Assembly: GCA_964453855.1 (NCBI GenBank)
Contig: CAYVRN010000005.1
Coordinates: forward strand, 6,653 to 70,652
DNA length: 64,000 nt
Source of the DNA: JASMHC01 sp964453855
GTDB taxonomy: Bacteria; Pseudomonadota; Alphaproteobacteria; Rhodobacterales; Rhodobacteraceae
Direction: 5' to 3'
Shown: positions 24,853 to 34,462 of the stretch, piece after piece
Layout of the letters: every line of letters begins with the position of its first letter
How positions within the stretch are numbered: the stretch's first letter is position 1
Program-made: the position numbers and the translations under genes
The notes under the pieces: model-generated
Databases searched by the model: none
What the model was told of the DNA's origin: nothing
What the model saw: the letters and a program-made list of their open reading frames with translations, nothing else

Positions 24853-26691
24853 ATGGACGAACAGAATAGAAATCTTATCCTTGCAACGGTTCTGAGCTTT
24901 GTTGTGATCCTCGTTTGGTTCGTACTGTTCCCACCGCCAGAACAGCCCGCGAACGATCCGAACGCGCCTGTCGCCGAGCAATCTGTAACAGACGCCGCGA
25001 CCGGACAGATCTCCTTGCCCGCCGGGGACAGTGACTCTAGCGCAGCAATGACCGCACCCGAAGGTCAGGCTGTCGCCGAAGAAACCCCGCGCCTGACCAT
25101 CGAAACCGCCCGCATCGAGGGTTCGATTGCCCTAACCGGCGGCCGTATCGACGACTTGCGCCTGAAAGATTACCGCGAAACGCTGGATGATGACGCGCCT
25201 ATCGTAACGGTGTTTTCGCCCATGGGCACTGACGGCGCCTACTACGCCCTGCACGGCTGGACCGCTTCGGCGGGTCTGGACGCTGCTCAGGTTCCCGGGC
25301 CAGAAACACCGTGGCAGGTTGAAGGCAACGACACATTGACCGAAACCTCGCCTGTAACGCTGGTTTGGGACAACGGTTCCGGCCAGATTTTCCGCCGCAC
25401 GATCAGCGTGGACGAAGACTATCTGTTCTCGGTCACCCAGTCGGTCCAGAACAACGGTGGCGACATCACTCTGCGCCCATATGGTCTGATCCGCCGTCAT
25501 GGGGAACCCGCGGACGCGAAAAACTTTTTCATCCTGCACGAAGGCATGGTCCGCATGTCTGATGGTGAGCTTCAGGAACTGAAGTACCGCGACATGCCGG
25601 ATATGGATTTCGACGCCCGCGAAGGCACCACTGCCGAACGTCTGGACGTTCTGGAAAACGGCTGGATCGGCTTTACCGACCACTTCTGGATGACGACGCT
25701 AATCCCGAACCAATCCACTGGCTTCCGCTCGGTTGCGAAGTACTTCGAAAGCCACGACATCTACCAAACCGAGGCGGTCGGCCTGCCCGTCACGATTGCG
25801 CAGGGTGCTACCGCTGAAGTTACCACCCAACTGTTTGCAGGTGCAAAGGAATGGGAAACCATTCGCAACTATGAACGCGCGGGCATTCTGGGCTTTCTGG
25901 ATAGTATCGACTGGGGCTGGTTCTTCTTCCTGACAAAACCGATCTTTGCGGTTCTGCACTGGCTGAACGCGACAATGGCGGGCTTTGGCATCGCCGGTTC
26001 GATGGGCTGGGCGATTATCGGCCTGACGTTGCTGATCAAAGCGATCCTGTTCCCACTGGCCTACAAATCCTATTCTTCTATGGCACGCATGCGCGAGCTG
26101 CAGCCGAAGATGGAAGAGATCAAAGAAAAGGCCGGAAACGACCGTCAGAAGCAACAGCAGCTGACGATGGAGCTATACAAGAAGGAAAAGGTCAATCCTG
26201 CATCGGGCTGTCTGCCGATGTTGTTACAGATCCCTATCTTCTTCTCGCTCTACAAGGTGATTTTCGTCACGCTGGAACTGCGTCACGCGCCTTGGATCGG
26301 CTGGATCAAAGACTTGTCCGCACCGGACACCACCTCGATCCTGAACCTGTTCGGCTTGCTGCCTTACGCAACACCAGGGCCGGACTCGATCTTCTTTATC
26401 GTCAGCCTTGGCGTATTGCCGATCCTGCTGGGTATTTCGATGTGGTTGCAGCAGAAACTGAATCCGCAGCCAACAGATCCGACCCAGGCGATGATCTTTG
26501 CGTGGATGCCTTGGGTCTTTATGTTCATGCTGGGCAGCTTTGCAAGCGGTCTGGTGATCTACTGGATTGCCAACAACACGATCACCTTCACCCAGCAATA
26601 TCTGATCATGCGCAGCCACGGTTATAAACCGGACGTCTTCGGTAACATTAAATCCAGCTTCAAAAAGAAGCCAAAGGACGAGAAAAAGTAA
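24853..26691 (+). CDS. yidC: membrane protein insertase YidC
   Basis: A 612-aa inner-membrane insertase/chaperone. The first membrane segment is at residues 7-27 (ILATVLSFVVILVWFVLFPP), followed by a large periplasmic domain and then the conserved C-terminal core of five segments, with KEKVNPASGCLPMLLQIP and FFSLYKV. The chosen ATG (MDEQNRNL) follows AGGTGG; an in-frame GTG 27 bp upstream is possible. Its TAA shares a base with the ATG of the MOSC gene. No rpmH or rnpA is present upstream, where they are often found. Confidence 0.95.
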   Translation: MDEQNRNLILATVLSFVVILVWFVLFPPPEQPANDPNAPVAEQSVTDAATGQISLPAGDSDSSAAMTAPEGQAVAEETPRLTIETARIEGSIALTGGRIDDLRLKDYRETLDDDAPIVTVFSPMGTDGAYYALHGWTASAGLDAAQVPGPETPWQVEGNDTLTETSPVTLVWDNGSGQIFRRTISVDEDYLFSVTQSVQNNGGDITLRPYGLIRRHGEPADAKNFFILHEGMVRMSDGELQELKYRDMPDMDFDAREGTTAERLDVLENGWIGFTDHFWMTTLIPNQSTGFRSVAKYFESHDIYQTEAVGLPVTIAQGATAEVTTQLFAGAKEWETIRNYERAGILGFLDSIDWGWFFFLTKPIFAVLHWLNATMAGFGIAGSMGWAIIGLTLLIKAILFPLAYKSYSSMARMRELQPKMEEIKEKAGNDRQKQQQLTMELYKKEKVNPASGCLPMLLQIPIFFSLYKVIFVTLELRHAPWIGWIKDLSAPDTTSILNLFGLLPYATPGPDSIFFIVSLGVLPILLGISMWLQQKLNPQPTDPTQAMIFAWMPWVFMFMLGSFASGLVIYWIANNTITFTQQYLIMRSHGYKPDVFGNIKSSFKKKPKDEKK

Positions 26692-27443
26692 TGGCGCATG
26701 TCGCGGAAATCTGGCGGCACCCGATCAAGTCGCACAGCCGCGAGCGTATAGATCAAGCCGAATTGACCCAGGGCAAGGGATTGCCCTGGGATCGTCGTTG
26801 GGCGGTTGCGCATGAACGGTCTTGTTTTGACGTGGACCGCCCCAGATGGCAGCCCAGCAACGAGTTTTCGATTGGCACCAAATCCCCGCGTTTACAGGCA
26901 ATCAACTGCTACACCGATCCGGCCTATCGCACTCTGACCCTCAGCCATCCAGACCGCCCTGATCTGACGATCAATCCCGATGATGACGGGGACGCAGGCG
27001 AATTTATCCAATGGGTGATGCGCATCTCAAATGGCGGGAAATATCTGCCAGCCCGTCTGGTTCGCGCCGAACAAGCGATGCATGATACAGATTACCCAAG
27101 TATCTCGCTGATCAACATGGCGTCGCATCGTGCGTTGGAAGCCTTTATGGGGCAAAGCCTGAACCCGATGCGTTGGCGCGGGAATCTGCTGGTCGAGGGG
27201 CTTCAGCCTTGGGCGGAACGTAAATGGATCGGCAAAACCATCCGCATCGGCAGCGTCGAATGCGAAGTGCGCGAACACATCCGCCGTTGCAATGCGACGA
27301 TGGTTGATCCGGCAACGGGTGAAAAAGACGCCAACACATTGGCGGCGCTGCGCGATGGCTTCGGTCATCAGGATTGCGGCGTTTATCTGGTCGTCACCAA
27401 GGGTGGCTGGCTTAATCAGGACGACACGGTCGAGGTATTATGA
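26691..27443 (+). CDS. MOSC domain-containing protein
   Basis: A 250-aa protein with an N-terminal MOSC beta-barrel part (HPIKSHSRERIDQAELTQG) and a C-terminal MOSC domain with the conserved cysteine in RRCNATMVDPATG. MOSC proteins bind sulfur or molybdenum cofactors; some reduce N-hydroxylated compounds. Its start overlaps the yidC stop (TAATG), and its stop overlaps the yihA start (ATGA). The yidC-MOSC-yihA-argB order is usual in this family of bacteria. Confidence 0.87.
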   Translation: MAHVAEIWRHPIKSHSRERIDQAELTQGKGLPWDRRWAVAHERSCFDVDRPRWQPSNEFSIGTKSPRLQAINCYTDPAYRTLTLSHPDRPDLTINPDDDGDAGEFIQWVMRISNGGKYLPARLVRAEQAMHDTDYPSISLINMASHRALEAFMGQSLNPMRWRGNLLVEGLQPWAERKWIGKTIRIGSVECEVREHIRRCNATMVDPATGEKDANTLAALRDGFGHQDCGVYLVVTKGGWLNQDDTVEVL

Positions 27444-28093
27444 TGCAGATCCGCTTTCCTTTGGCCGATGAGCCTGATGCGATAACCGCTGAAAAGGGTC
27501 GCTTGCTTTTCGCGGGTGAAACCGAATTTCTAAAAGGCGTGGTGGCCATGGACGGCCTGCCGCCAGCCGACCGGATGGAGGTATGTTTTGCTGGGCGATC
27601 GAACGTCGGAAAATCCAGCCTGATCAACGCGCTGACGGGCCGCAAAGGCTTGGCGCGCGCATCAAACACGCCGGGCCGTACGCAAGAGATCAACTTTTTC
27701 ACCGCTGCCGAAAGCCATTATCTGGTCGACCTTCCCGGCTATGGCTTTGCCAATGCGCCGCTTGCCGTAGTTGAAAAATGGCAGCGCCTGTTGAAACAGT
27801 ATCTGTCTGGGCGTCAGTCTTTGCGACGCGCCTTTGTGCTGATCGACTCGCGCCACGGGATCAAAAAGGTTGATGAAGACATCATGGACCTGCTGGACAA
27901 AAGCGCCGTAACCTTTCAGGCCATTCTGACCAAAGCCGACAAGGTGAAGGAAAAAGAGCGCGAGAAGGTGATCGAACAGGTTCGTGAAAAGCTGGCCAAG
28001 CATCCGGCTGCCTATCCCGAGCTGATCGTCACGTCCTCGGAAAAGGGTTGGGGCATTGCGACTTTGCGGGCGTTGATCGCAACATTGGTATAA
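27440..28093 (+). CDS. yihA: ribosome biogenesis GTPase YihA/YsxC
   Basis: A 217-aa TrmE-Era-EngA-EngB-type GTPase needed for large ribosomal subunit assembly. G1 GRSNVGKSSLIN, G2-region TPGRTQEINFF, G3 DLPGYGFA and G4 LTKADK are all present. Its ATG overlaps the MOSC stop as ATGA, with a second ATG following at once. It is about 60 bp upstream of argB. Confidence 0.95.
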   Translation: MMQIRFPLADEPDAITAEKGRLLFAGETEFLKGVVAMDGLPPADRMEVCFAGRSNVGKSSLINALTGRKGLARASNTPGRTQEINFFTAAESHYLVDLPGYGFANAPLAVVEKWQRLLKQYLSGRQSLRRAFVLIDSRHGIKKVDEDIMDLLDKSAVTFQAILTKADKVKEKEREKVIEQVREKLAKHPAAYPELIVTSSEKGWGIATLRALIATLV

Positions 28094-28155
28094 TCGCAAC
28101 CCTTGCGAATTTTCGCGGCACGTCGGATAACGTTGCGGAACCCCGAGGAACAACG

Positions 28156-29019
28156 ATGAAGAAGCAAACCATGAACCGCGACTGGATCGCCACTGCCCGT
28201 ACCCTCTCTGAAGCTCTGCCATATCTACAGCGTTACCATGATGCGATTGTGGTTATCAAACTTGGTGGTCACGCGATGGGCAGCGACGAAGGCATGGAGA
28301 TGTTCGCGCGTGACGTGGTGCTGATGCAGATGGTCGGCGTAAAACCGGTTATCGTGCACGGCGGTGGGCCGATGATCAACGCGATGCTTGAGAAACTGGA
28401 TATCCAGTCCGAGTTTGTGAATGGCAAGCGCGTGACAGATGCGGCCACTGTCGAAGTGGTTGAAATGGTGCTGTCCGGCGTTGTGAACAAAAAGATCGTT
28501 CAGGCGATCAACCGTCAGGGTGGCAAGGCTGTTGGGCTTTCGGGCAAAGATGCAAATCTGGTGACGTGTGACCAGACCAACCCAGATCTGGGCTTTGTCG
28601 GCACGCCGAACGATGTAGACCCAACTATTTTGCGCGACCTGTTGGGTAATGACACCATTCCGGTGATAGCCCCCCTAGGTGCTGGTCGCGAGGGCGAGAC
28701 GTTCAACATCAACGGCGACACAATGGCGGGGGCAATTGCTGGTGCGTTGAAAGCGGATCGTTTGTTGCTGCTGACCGATGTGTCCGGCGTGAAGAACAAG
28801 GATGGCGAGCTGGTGACCCAGCTGACCGCAGGACAGATCCGAGACATGACCGACGAAGGCACGATTGCAGGCGGAATGATACCTAAAACGGAAACGGCCT
28901 TGCATGCTTTGGAACAAGGTGTTCGCGCGGTGGTCATTCTGGACGGACGCGCCCCGAACGCCTGCTTGCTGGAACTTTACACCGAACATGGTGCTGGTTC
29001 GCTAATCCGGCTGACTTAA
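28156..29019 (+). CDS. argB: acetylglutamate kinase
   Basis: A 287-aa amino-acid kinase catalysing the second step of arginine synthesis. Conserved segments: VVIKLGGHAMG (phosphate loop), VHGGGPMINAML, GKRVTDAATVEVVEMVLSG, and the C-terminal GGMIPKTETALHAL with the catalytic lysine. GAGGAAC precedes the ATG; a longer open frame upstream runs through the 3' end of yihA and is rejected. argH is encoded separately at 12-13 kb. Confidence 0.95.
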   Translation: MKKQTMNRDWIATARTLSEALPYLQRYHDAIVVIKLGGHAMGSDEGMEMFARDVVLMQMVGVKPVIVHGGGPMINAMLEKLDIQSEFVNGKRVTDAATVEVVEMVLSGVVNKKIVQAINRQGGKAVGLSGKDANLVTCDQTNPDLGFVGTPNDVDPTILRDLLGNDTIPVIAPLGAGREGETFNINGDTMAGAIAGALKADRLLLLTDVSGVKNKDGELVTQLTAGQIRDMTDEGTIAGGMIPKTETALHALEQGVRAVVILDGRAPNACLLELYTEHGAGSLIRLT

Positions 29020-29067
29020 TGCATACTGCCCCCTTGTGTTGGGCGGTGCGCGATATACATTCCGTTT

Positions 29068-29862
29068 ATGGAACATGAATCTCTGATCCGGCTATCGGTC
29101 TTTCTTGGGCTGTTTGCCCTTTTCGCTCTCGCCGAGGCCCTTTTGCCCCGTCGCGCACGTGCACACACACGCGTGCGACGCTGGACAACGAACTGGGCAC
29201 TCAGTTTTCTCAACACGGGCACACTTCAGTTGTTGGGGATGCTGGTGCCTTTGTTGGCCGTCGGGGCCGCGGTTGATGCCGCAGCCAATGGCTGGGGCGT
29301 GTTGAACATGGTCGACTGGCCAGTGTGGGTCGAATTCATGTTGGCCGTATTGTTTTTCGACTTCGCAATCTGGGCGCAGCATCTGATCACCCACAAGGTA
29401 CCGATCTTGTGGCGCTTCCACCGGATGCACCACGCCGACCGAGATTTTGACGTGTCCACGGCGATCCGGTTCCATCCTGTTGAGATCGCCTTTTCAATGC
29501 TGCTGAAAATCGGGCTGGTCTATCTGATCGGGCCGTCCGCGGTTGCGATTATCGTGTTTGAAATCCTGCTAAACGGCACAGCGCTGTTTAACCATTCGAA
29601 CCTGAAACTGCCTTTGGGGTTGGACCGCTTGGTGCGGATGGTGCTGGTCACACCCGATATGCACCGCGTGCATCATTCAGTGCATCGGCACGAACATGAC
29701 AGCAATTACGGGTTTGCGCTTTCCGTTTGGGACCGTATCTTTGGCACCTATATTCCTCAACCGGAAAAAGGGCATGAAGAAATGGCAATCGGACTTCAAT
29801 GGCAAGATGACCGCCCGTCGAAGCTTGGTTGGTCACTAACCCTGCCGTTTCGCAAGAAATGA
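29068..29862 (+). CDS. sterol desaturase family protein (second copy)
   Basis: A 264-aa membrane di-iron enzyme of the fatty acid hydroxylase superfamily. Histidine clusters: HLITHK, HRMHHADRDFD and HRVHHSVHRHEHD, ending with WDRIFGTYIPQP. It is shorter than the paralogue at 5-6 kb and closer to the alkylglycerol monooxygenase/carotenoid-type branch in pattern (inference). Its stop overlaps the next gene's ATG (ATGA), starting a run of three coupled genes with the ferredoxin-like protein and sixA. A redox protein next door suggests an electron donor, which is speculative. Confidence 0.86.
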   Translation: MEHESLIRLSVFLGLFALFALAEALLPRRARAHTRVRRWTTNWALSFLNTGTLQLLGMLVPLLAVGAAVDAAANGWGVLNMVDWPVWVEFMLAVLFFDFAIWAQHLITHKVPILWRFHRMHHADRDFDVSTAIRFHPVEIAFSMLLKIGLVYLIGPSAVAIIVFEILLNGTALFNHSNLKLPLGLDRLVRMVLVTPDMHRVHHSVHRHEHDSNYGFALSVWDRIFGTYIPQPEKGHEEMAIGLQWQDDRPSKLGWSLTLPFRKK

Positions 29863-30473
29863 CGTTTGAGCCCGCGCCCGAAACGGTCTCGCTTGAGATC
29901 GTCGGGATGGTGCATGACGGCGGCGACACTGTCGTTCTTTTGGCGCCTCAGGAAAAAGCCTTCTGGACGGATTTTTCGGCCTCTTCCGACTATTCAGATG
30001 GGGGGGCTGATCCGCTGGATCGGTATTCCAAGCGCATCATCCGTAAGTTGGCCGAAGATTGGGGTGGTCAGGCGGTCTTTCCTTCCGATGGGCCACCCTA
30101 CCCCCCGTTCATCGCCTGGGCGCTGGACAGTGACGAAGCGTGGTCGTCTCCGGTTGGGCTGCTCGTTCACAAACGCCAGGGACTTTGGCTTAGCTTTCGC
30201 GGAGCGGTGCGCATCCCCCGCCTGCTAACATTGCCTGAACCTGCCAGAAGCCCGTGTAGCTACTGCATAGGCCCCTGCATTACCGCCTGCCCTGTCATGG
30301 CTTTTGCAGGCGGCAGCTATGACGTGGCAGCCTGCAAAGCCCATCTGGAAACACCGGAAGGGGCGGAGTGTTATCAAGGCTGCAAAGTACGTCGCGCTTG
30401 CCCGATCAGCCAAAGCTATGGCAGGCTAGAAGCGCAATCCGAATTTCACATGAAAGCGTTCCACCCGAAATGA
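29859..30473 (+). CDS. 4Fe-4S ferredoxin-like protein
   Basis: A 204-aa protein with a C-terminal cysteine-rich region: CSYCIGPCITACP near residue 135 and later CYQGCKVRRACP, enough ligands for one or two iron-sulfur clusters. The N-terminal 120 residues have no recognised domain but include DRYSKRIIRKLAEDWGGQ. The layout resembles the C-terminal part of epoxyqueuosine-reductase-like proteins, without the cobalamin domain. Start ATG overlaps the desaturase stop; stop overlaps the sixA start. Confidence 0.7.
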   Translation: MTFEPAPETVSLEIVGMVHDGGDTVVLLAPQEKAFWTDFSASSDYSDGGADPLDRYSKRIIRKLAEDWGGQAVFPSDGPPYPPFIAWALDSDEAWSSPVGLLVHKRQGLWLSFRGAVRIPRLLTLPEPARSPCSYCIGPCITACPVMAFAGGSYDVAACKAHLETPEGAECYQGCKVRRACPISQSYGRLEAQSEFHMKAFHPK

Positions 30474-30958
30474 GCAAAAGACTGATTTTGATGCGTCATG
30501 CCAAATCCGACTGGACCCACGGGCTAGAGGATCATGAGCGCCCCCTAAACGAACGCGGCTGGCAGGCAGCCAAGCTGATGGGCAACTGGTTAAAGCTGAA
30601 CGAGTACATTCCTGATGAGGTATTGTGTTCGACGGCGACCAGAACCCGTGAAACGCTGGAGCGACTGAAACTGGATATTGAGGCCAGCTATAGCGACACC
30701 CTGTATCTGGCCGAACCTGCGCAGCTGTTGCACGCGGTCAAATCGGCAAAGGGGCAAACGCTTTTGGTGATCGCCCACAATCCAGGCATTGCCTATTTCG
30801 CCGAGCAAATGGCTGCTACGCCACCCGATCACCCGAAATTTGCCAGCCACCCGACCTGCGCAACAACCGTGTTGGATTTCGATGTTGAGGGTTGGGCAGA
30901 CACGGCCCCAGGAAGTGGGCGCGTGGTGGACTTTATCGTGCCTCGGGATTTGGAATGA
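30470..30958 (+). CDS. sixA: SixA-type histidine phosphatase
   Basis: A 162-aa phosphoglycerate-mutase-like phosphatase. The catalytic LMRHAKSDW (RHA in place of RHG) is at the N-terminus, and the second histidine is in VIAHNPG. SixA proteins dephosphorylate phosphohistidine on HPt domains or PTS-type proteins. The start overlaps the upstream stop (ATGA). A symmetric terminator follows and separates it from the convergent bzt operon. Confidence 0.88.
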   Translation: MSKRLILMRHAKSDWTHGLEDHERPLNERGWQAAKLMGNWLKLNEYIPDEVLCSTATRTRETLERLKLDIEASYSDTLYLAEPAQLLHAVKSAKGQTLLVIAHNPGIAYFAEQMAATPPDHPKFASHPTCATTVLDFDVEGWADTAPGSGRVVDFIVPRDLE

Positions 30959-30985
30959 CTTGAACGAAACTTGAGTTTCAAAAGC

Positions 30986-31011
30986 AAAGGGGCGCCGAAG
31001 CGCCCCTTTTT
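30986..31011. terminator. bidirectional terminator between sixA and bztD
   Basis: AAAGGGGCGC and GCGCCCCTTT form a 10-bp perfect stem with a CGAA loop and T-runs on the 3' side of both strands. It serves the convergent sixA and bztD transcripts. Confidence 0.88.
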
Positions 31012-31030
31012 AGTCTGATAGACGTGATTA

Positions 31031-31801
31031 TCAGTGGCCTAAAATCTGGCTCAGGAACAGTTTGGTCCGTTCGTTCTGCGGGTTGTTGAAGAACTCTTCG
31101 GGTTCGTTCTGTTCCACAATCTGGCCTGCATCCATGAAAATCACGCGGTTTGCGACCTGTCGGGCAAAGCCCATTTCGTGGGTTACGCAAAGCATGGTCA
31201 TGCCCTCTTCGGCCAGTTCTACCATGGTATCCAGAACCTCTTTGATCATCTCGGGGTCAAGCGCCGAGGTTGGTTCGTCGAAAAGCATGATGCGAGGTTG
31301 CATGCAAAGCGAACGGGCAATCGCCACACGCTGCTGCTGACCACCCGAAAGCTGGCCGGGGTACTTATCGGCCTGCTCTGGAATTTTCACCTTTTCCAGG
31401 AAGTGCATCGCCAGTTCTTCCGCTTCCTTCTTGGGTGTCTTACGAACCCAGATCGGAGCCAAGGTGCAGTTTTCCAGAATGGTCAGGTGCGGGAACAGGT
31501 TGAAGTGCTGGAACACCATTCCAACCTCGGAGCGGATCGTGTCTATGTTTTTGATGTCCGACGACAACAAAGTGCCATCAACAGTGATCGACCCCTGCTG
31601 GTGCTCTTCCAGCGCGTTAATGCAGCGGATCAGAGTTGATTTACCCGAACCTGATGGACCCGCGATGACGATCCGTTCACCGCTATAGACGGTCAGGTCG
31701 ATGTCACGCAGGACGTGGAACGCTCCGTACCACTTGTTCATGTTTTGGATTTGGATTGCCACCTTATCCGAGACAGCCATTTGTTGAGCTTGTTCAGTCA
31801 T
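31031..31801 (-). CDS. bztD: glutamate/glutamine/aspartate/asparagine ABC transporter ATPase
   Basis: A 256-aa polar amino acid ABC ATPase. Walker A GPSGSGKST, signature LSGGQQQR, Walker B IMLFDEPTSALDPE and switch VTHEMGFAR are present. It is the last gene of the bztABCD operon and energises uptake by BztB and BztC. The assignment to Bzt (as described in Rhodobacter capsulatus) rests on the complete operon with two unusually long permeases. AAGG precedes the ATG at modest distance. A terminator follows. Confidence 0.93.
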   Translation of the reverse strand: MTEQAQQMAVSDKVAIQIQNMNKWYGAFHVLRDIDLTVYSGERIVIAGPSGSGKSTLIRCINALEEHQQGSITVDGTLLSSDIKNIDTIRSEVGMVFQHFNLFPHLTILENCTLAPIWVRKTPKKEAEELAMHFLEKVKIPEQADKYPGQLSGGQQQRVAIARSLCMQPRIMLFDEPTSALDPEMIKEVLDTMVELAEEGMTMLCVTHEMGFARQVANRVIFMDAGQIVEQNEPEEFFNNPQNERTKLFLSQILGH

Positions 31802-31816
31802 TGGTCCAAGCCTTTC

Positions 31817-33106
31817 TTAACGATGATCGGTGCGGAGCTGACGCTCCAGCCATTGTGAATATTTCGAGATCGAGAAACAGACGATGAAGAACAGTAGGAC
31901 AGCAAAGCCCCAAAGCTCCCAGTAGACTCCGTTCCATTCTGTCGAGGCGAGGATCGGGCCACGGATCATGCCGACAAGGTCGAACATGGAAATGACCGAA
32001 ACCAGCGTGGTGTCTTTGAACAGACCCACCGCCACGTTCACGATACCCGGGATCGAGATCTTAAGTGCCTGAGGCAGGATGATATGCTGCATCGACTGCG
32101 CGTAATCCAAACCCAAGCTATCCGCCGCCTCGTACTGACCCTTTGGAAGTGCGGCCAGCGCACCCCGGATCACCTCGGCGATATAGGCCGAGCTGAACAT
32201 CGTGATCATGATGATCACGCGTAGGATCAGGTCAAGGTTGCTTCCCGGAGGGAAGAAGTAGCTGAGAACCACGTTGGCCACGAACAGTAGGGTGATCAGT
32301 GGCACACCGCGAATGAACTCGATGAAGACGACGCAGATCCATTTGATGATCGGCATGCTTGACTGACGACCCAGCGCCAGTGCGATGCCGATCGGCAATG
32401 AGAGCGAAACACAGACCACGCCAAGGATCATATTCAGCATAAAGCCGCCTAAATCACGTGACGGGATTTGTTCAAGGGCCATAAAGCCTTGCATCGAGGC
32501 GGTGACAAAGCCGCCCAACCACCAAACGATCACAGCCGAGATCAGGCCGCCTAAAGCACCCATGGCAAAGCTGTTGTGCTCTAGACGCGAGAAAGCGATG
32601 TACCCTGCAACGAAGCCAATCAGAACCATGACCGGAGACATGATCGTGCCGCCCCAGATCAGCCAGAAACCGATAAACGGAAACAGGCCCGTGAAATACA
32701 GCATCTTACGCGGCATTTTCTGGAACAGAACCGGCGCGACGGCCACCAGCAATAGGACAAACGCTAGCGAAATGCGCCAGTATTGATCCGGTGGGTACTT
32801 GAACCCGAACAGAAGCTGGTTCCAGCGCTCGGTTAGGACCGAGAAACAGCCCCCGACGGCGCCATCAAGTACTTCGCGGCATTCCTTCAGTGACGAGGTT
32901 GTCCAGACGCCGCCGAACAGCCACGGCAGGAAGCCGGAAAGGATTTGATAGATCACATAAAGCGACAGCAGTGTAAGGATGGTGTTGCTGACGGACGAGA
33001 ACAGGTTCTCGCGAAGCCATTTGATCGCCCCTGTCTCTGCCACAGGTGGCGGAGATTCGGGCAACATTTCGGTCCGCACAAAGGCGATGTTATCAGTTCT
33101 GCTCAT
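31817..33106 (-). CDS. bztC: amino acid ABC transporter permease BztC
   Basis: A 429-aa permease, much longer than ordinary HisM/GlnP permeases because of an N-terminal extension with extra membrane segments. The EAA-type loop near the C-terminus reads EAADSLGLDYAQSMQHIILPQA. It forms a heterodimer with BztB in the family model. One base separates its start from the bztB stop, and it is followed 15 bp later by bztD. Confidence 0.93.
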   Translation of the reverse strand: MSRTDNIAFVRTEMLPESPPPVAETGAIKWLRENLFSSVSNTILTLLSLYVIYQILSGFLPWLFGGVWTTSSLKECREVLDGAVGGCFSVLTERWNQLLFGFKYPPDQYWRISLAFVLLLVAVAPVLFQKMPRKMLYFTGLFPFIGFWLIWGGTIMSPVMVLIGFVAGYIAFSRLEHNSFAMGALGGLISAVIVWWLGGFVTASMQGFMALEQIPSRDLGGFMLNMILGVVCVSLSLPIGIALALGRQSSMPIIKWICVVFIEFIRGVPLITLLFVANVVLSYFFPPGSNLDLILRVIIMITMFSSAYIAEVIRGALAALPKGQYEAADSLGLDYAQSMQHIILPQALKISIPGIVNVAVGLFKDTTLVSVISMFDLVGMIRGPILASTEWNGVYWELWGFAVLLFFIVCFSISKYSQWLERQLRTDHR

Positions 33107-33107
33107 A

Positions 33108-34337
33108 TCACCGCTCCTTCAACGCTATGCTTTTGTTGTAGGCGTTCATGATCGCCGAGATCGACAACGAGATTGTCAGGTAGAACGCCATCAGCAGAAG
33201 CACGGATTCAATCGCGCGCCCTGTCTGGTTCAGCGTAATGCCACCCAAAGTTCCCGTCAGGTCCATGTAGCCAACCGCAATCGCCAGAGAAGAGTTTTTG
33301 GTCAGGTTCAGGAAGTGGGAAATCAGTGGCGGGATGATCACCCGCAGGGCCTGCGGCAGGATCACAAGGTTCATGATCCGGTTCGGACGAAGCCCCAGTG
33401 AAGCGGCAGCTTCGGTCTGGCCCTTGCTAACCGACAGGATACCCGCACGGACGTTTTCGGCAATGAAAGCCGCCGTATAAATGGACAAAGCGAAAGTCAG
33501 CGCGATGAACGAGTTACGTGCGAAGATACCGCCAGAGAAGTTGAATCCCTTCAACTCGGGTATTTCCCAGCTTAGGCCCATAACGAAACACGCAATGATC
33601 AACGGGCCAAACCACACGCCCAATGTCCAATACCATGTGGTCGGACGAACACCCGTCGCCTCTTGGGTCTTGGTTGCATTTCTGGAAATCGTGCGGGCCC
33701 CGAAAAAACCGGCAATCAACAGTGCTATGACGATCAGCCAGCCAGTGGCGCCAGTTGCCCACTCTGCTGCGAAATAGGGTCTTGGCAGATAAAAGCCCCG
33801 CCCCGTAAACGCGAAGAGATCAAACAGCATGGAAGCTTCGGCATTCGCCCCGCGGAAATCCCGCGGTTGCGGAAGGACCGCAATAAAGACCGCCATAATG
33901 ATCAGGATCCAGATCAAAACGGGTACGTTGCGGAAGATTTCCACGTAAACCGACATCAATTTTGAAACAATCCAGTTGTTCGACAGGCGCAGAACGCCGA
34001 CGACCACGCCGATGATTGTCGCAAAGAAACAGCCCACGACTGCAACGAGCAGGGTGTTCAGAACCCCCACAACGGATGCACGCCAGTGGCTGGATGTTTT
34101 ATCGTATTCGACCAAACGCTGGTTAATGTCGTAACCAGCCGGATCGCCAAGGAATTTGTAGGATATATTCAGTCCAGCGGCCTGAAGGTTCTTAACAAGG
34201 TTATAACCAAGGTAAGAAAAGGCTGCGATCAGCAGCAAAAGGGCGATGAATTGAAATGTGTAGGATCGGTAGCGCTTGTCATTGATCAGCATCGACAAGC
34301 GGAACGACTCCGAGTGTGCGTCGGATAACGTCGCCAT
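33108..34337 (-). CDS. bztB: amino acid ABC transporter permease BztB
   Basis: A 409-aa permease with the long N-terminal part typical of BztB/AapQ. The EAA loop is EAAASLGLRPNRIMNLVILPQAL. The chosen ATG (MATLSDAH) has GAGGGG upstream; an in-frame GTG 15 bp earlier overlaps this ribosome-binding site and is unlikely. It follows bztA after 125 bp containing a strong stem-loop, which probably sets a lower permease-to-binding-protein ratio. Confidence 0.93.
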   Translation of the reverse strand: MATLSDAHSESFRLSMLINDKRYRSYTFQFIALLLLIAAFSYLGYNLVKNLQAAGLNISYKFLGDPAGYDINQRLVEYDKTSSHWRASVVGVLNTLLVAVVGCFFATIIGVVVGVLRLSNNWIVSKLMSVYVEIFRNVPVLIWILIIMAVFIAVLPQPRDFRGANAEASMLFDLFAFTGRGFYLPRPYFAAEWATGATGWLIVIALLIAGFFGARTISRNATKTQEATGVRPTTWYWTLGVWFGPLIIACFVMGLSWEIPELKGFNFSGGIFARNSFIALTFALSIYTAAFIAENVRAGILSVSKGQTEAAASLGLRPNRIMNLVILPQALRVIIPPLISHFLNLTKNSSLAIAVGYMDLTGTLGGITLNQTGRAIESVLLLMAFYLTISLSISAIMNAYNKSIALKER

Positions 34338-34432
34338 TGGGGGTCCCCTCACAAGTCCATCAGCACCGTTTGGCGATTTGCACGCTCTTGAAGGCTGACG
34401 GGTTTACTGTTGGTAGATGGAGAAAGGGCGCG

Positions 34433-34459
34433 GCAATACCGCGCCCTTTGCAATCGTAA
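34433..34459 (-). other. intercistronic stem-loop between bztA and bztB
   Basis: A perfect 11-bp stem (AAAGGGCGCGG with CCGCGCCCTTT) and 5-nt loop, only a few bases after the bztA stop. The minus-strand 3' side has CTTTCT, not a full T-tract, so partial termination or 3'-end protection of bztA mRNA is likely. Confidence 0.75.
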
Positions 34460-34462
34460 AAC

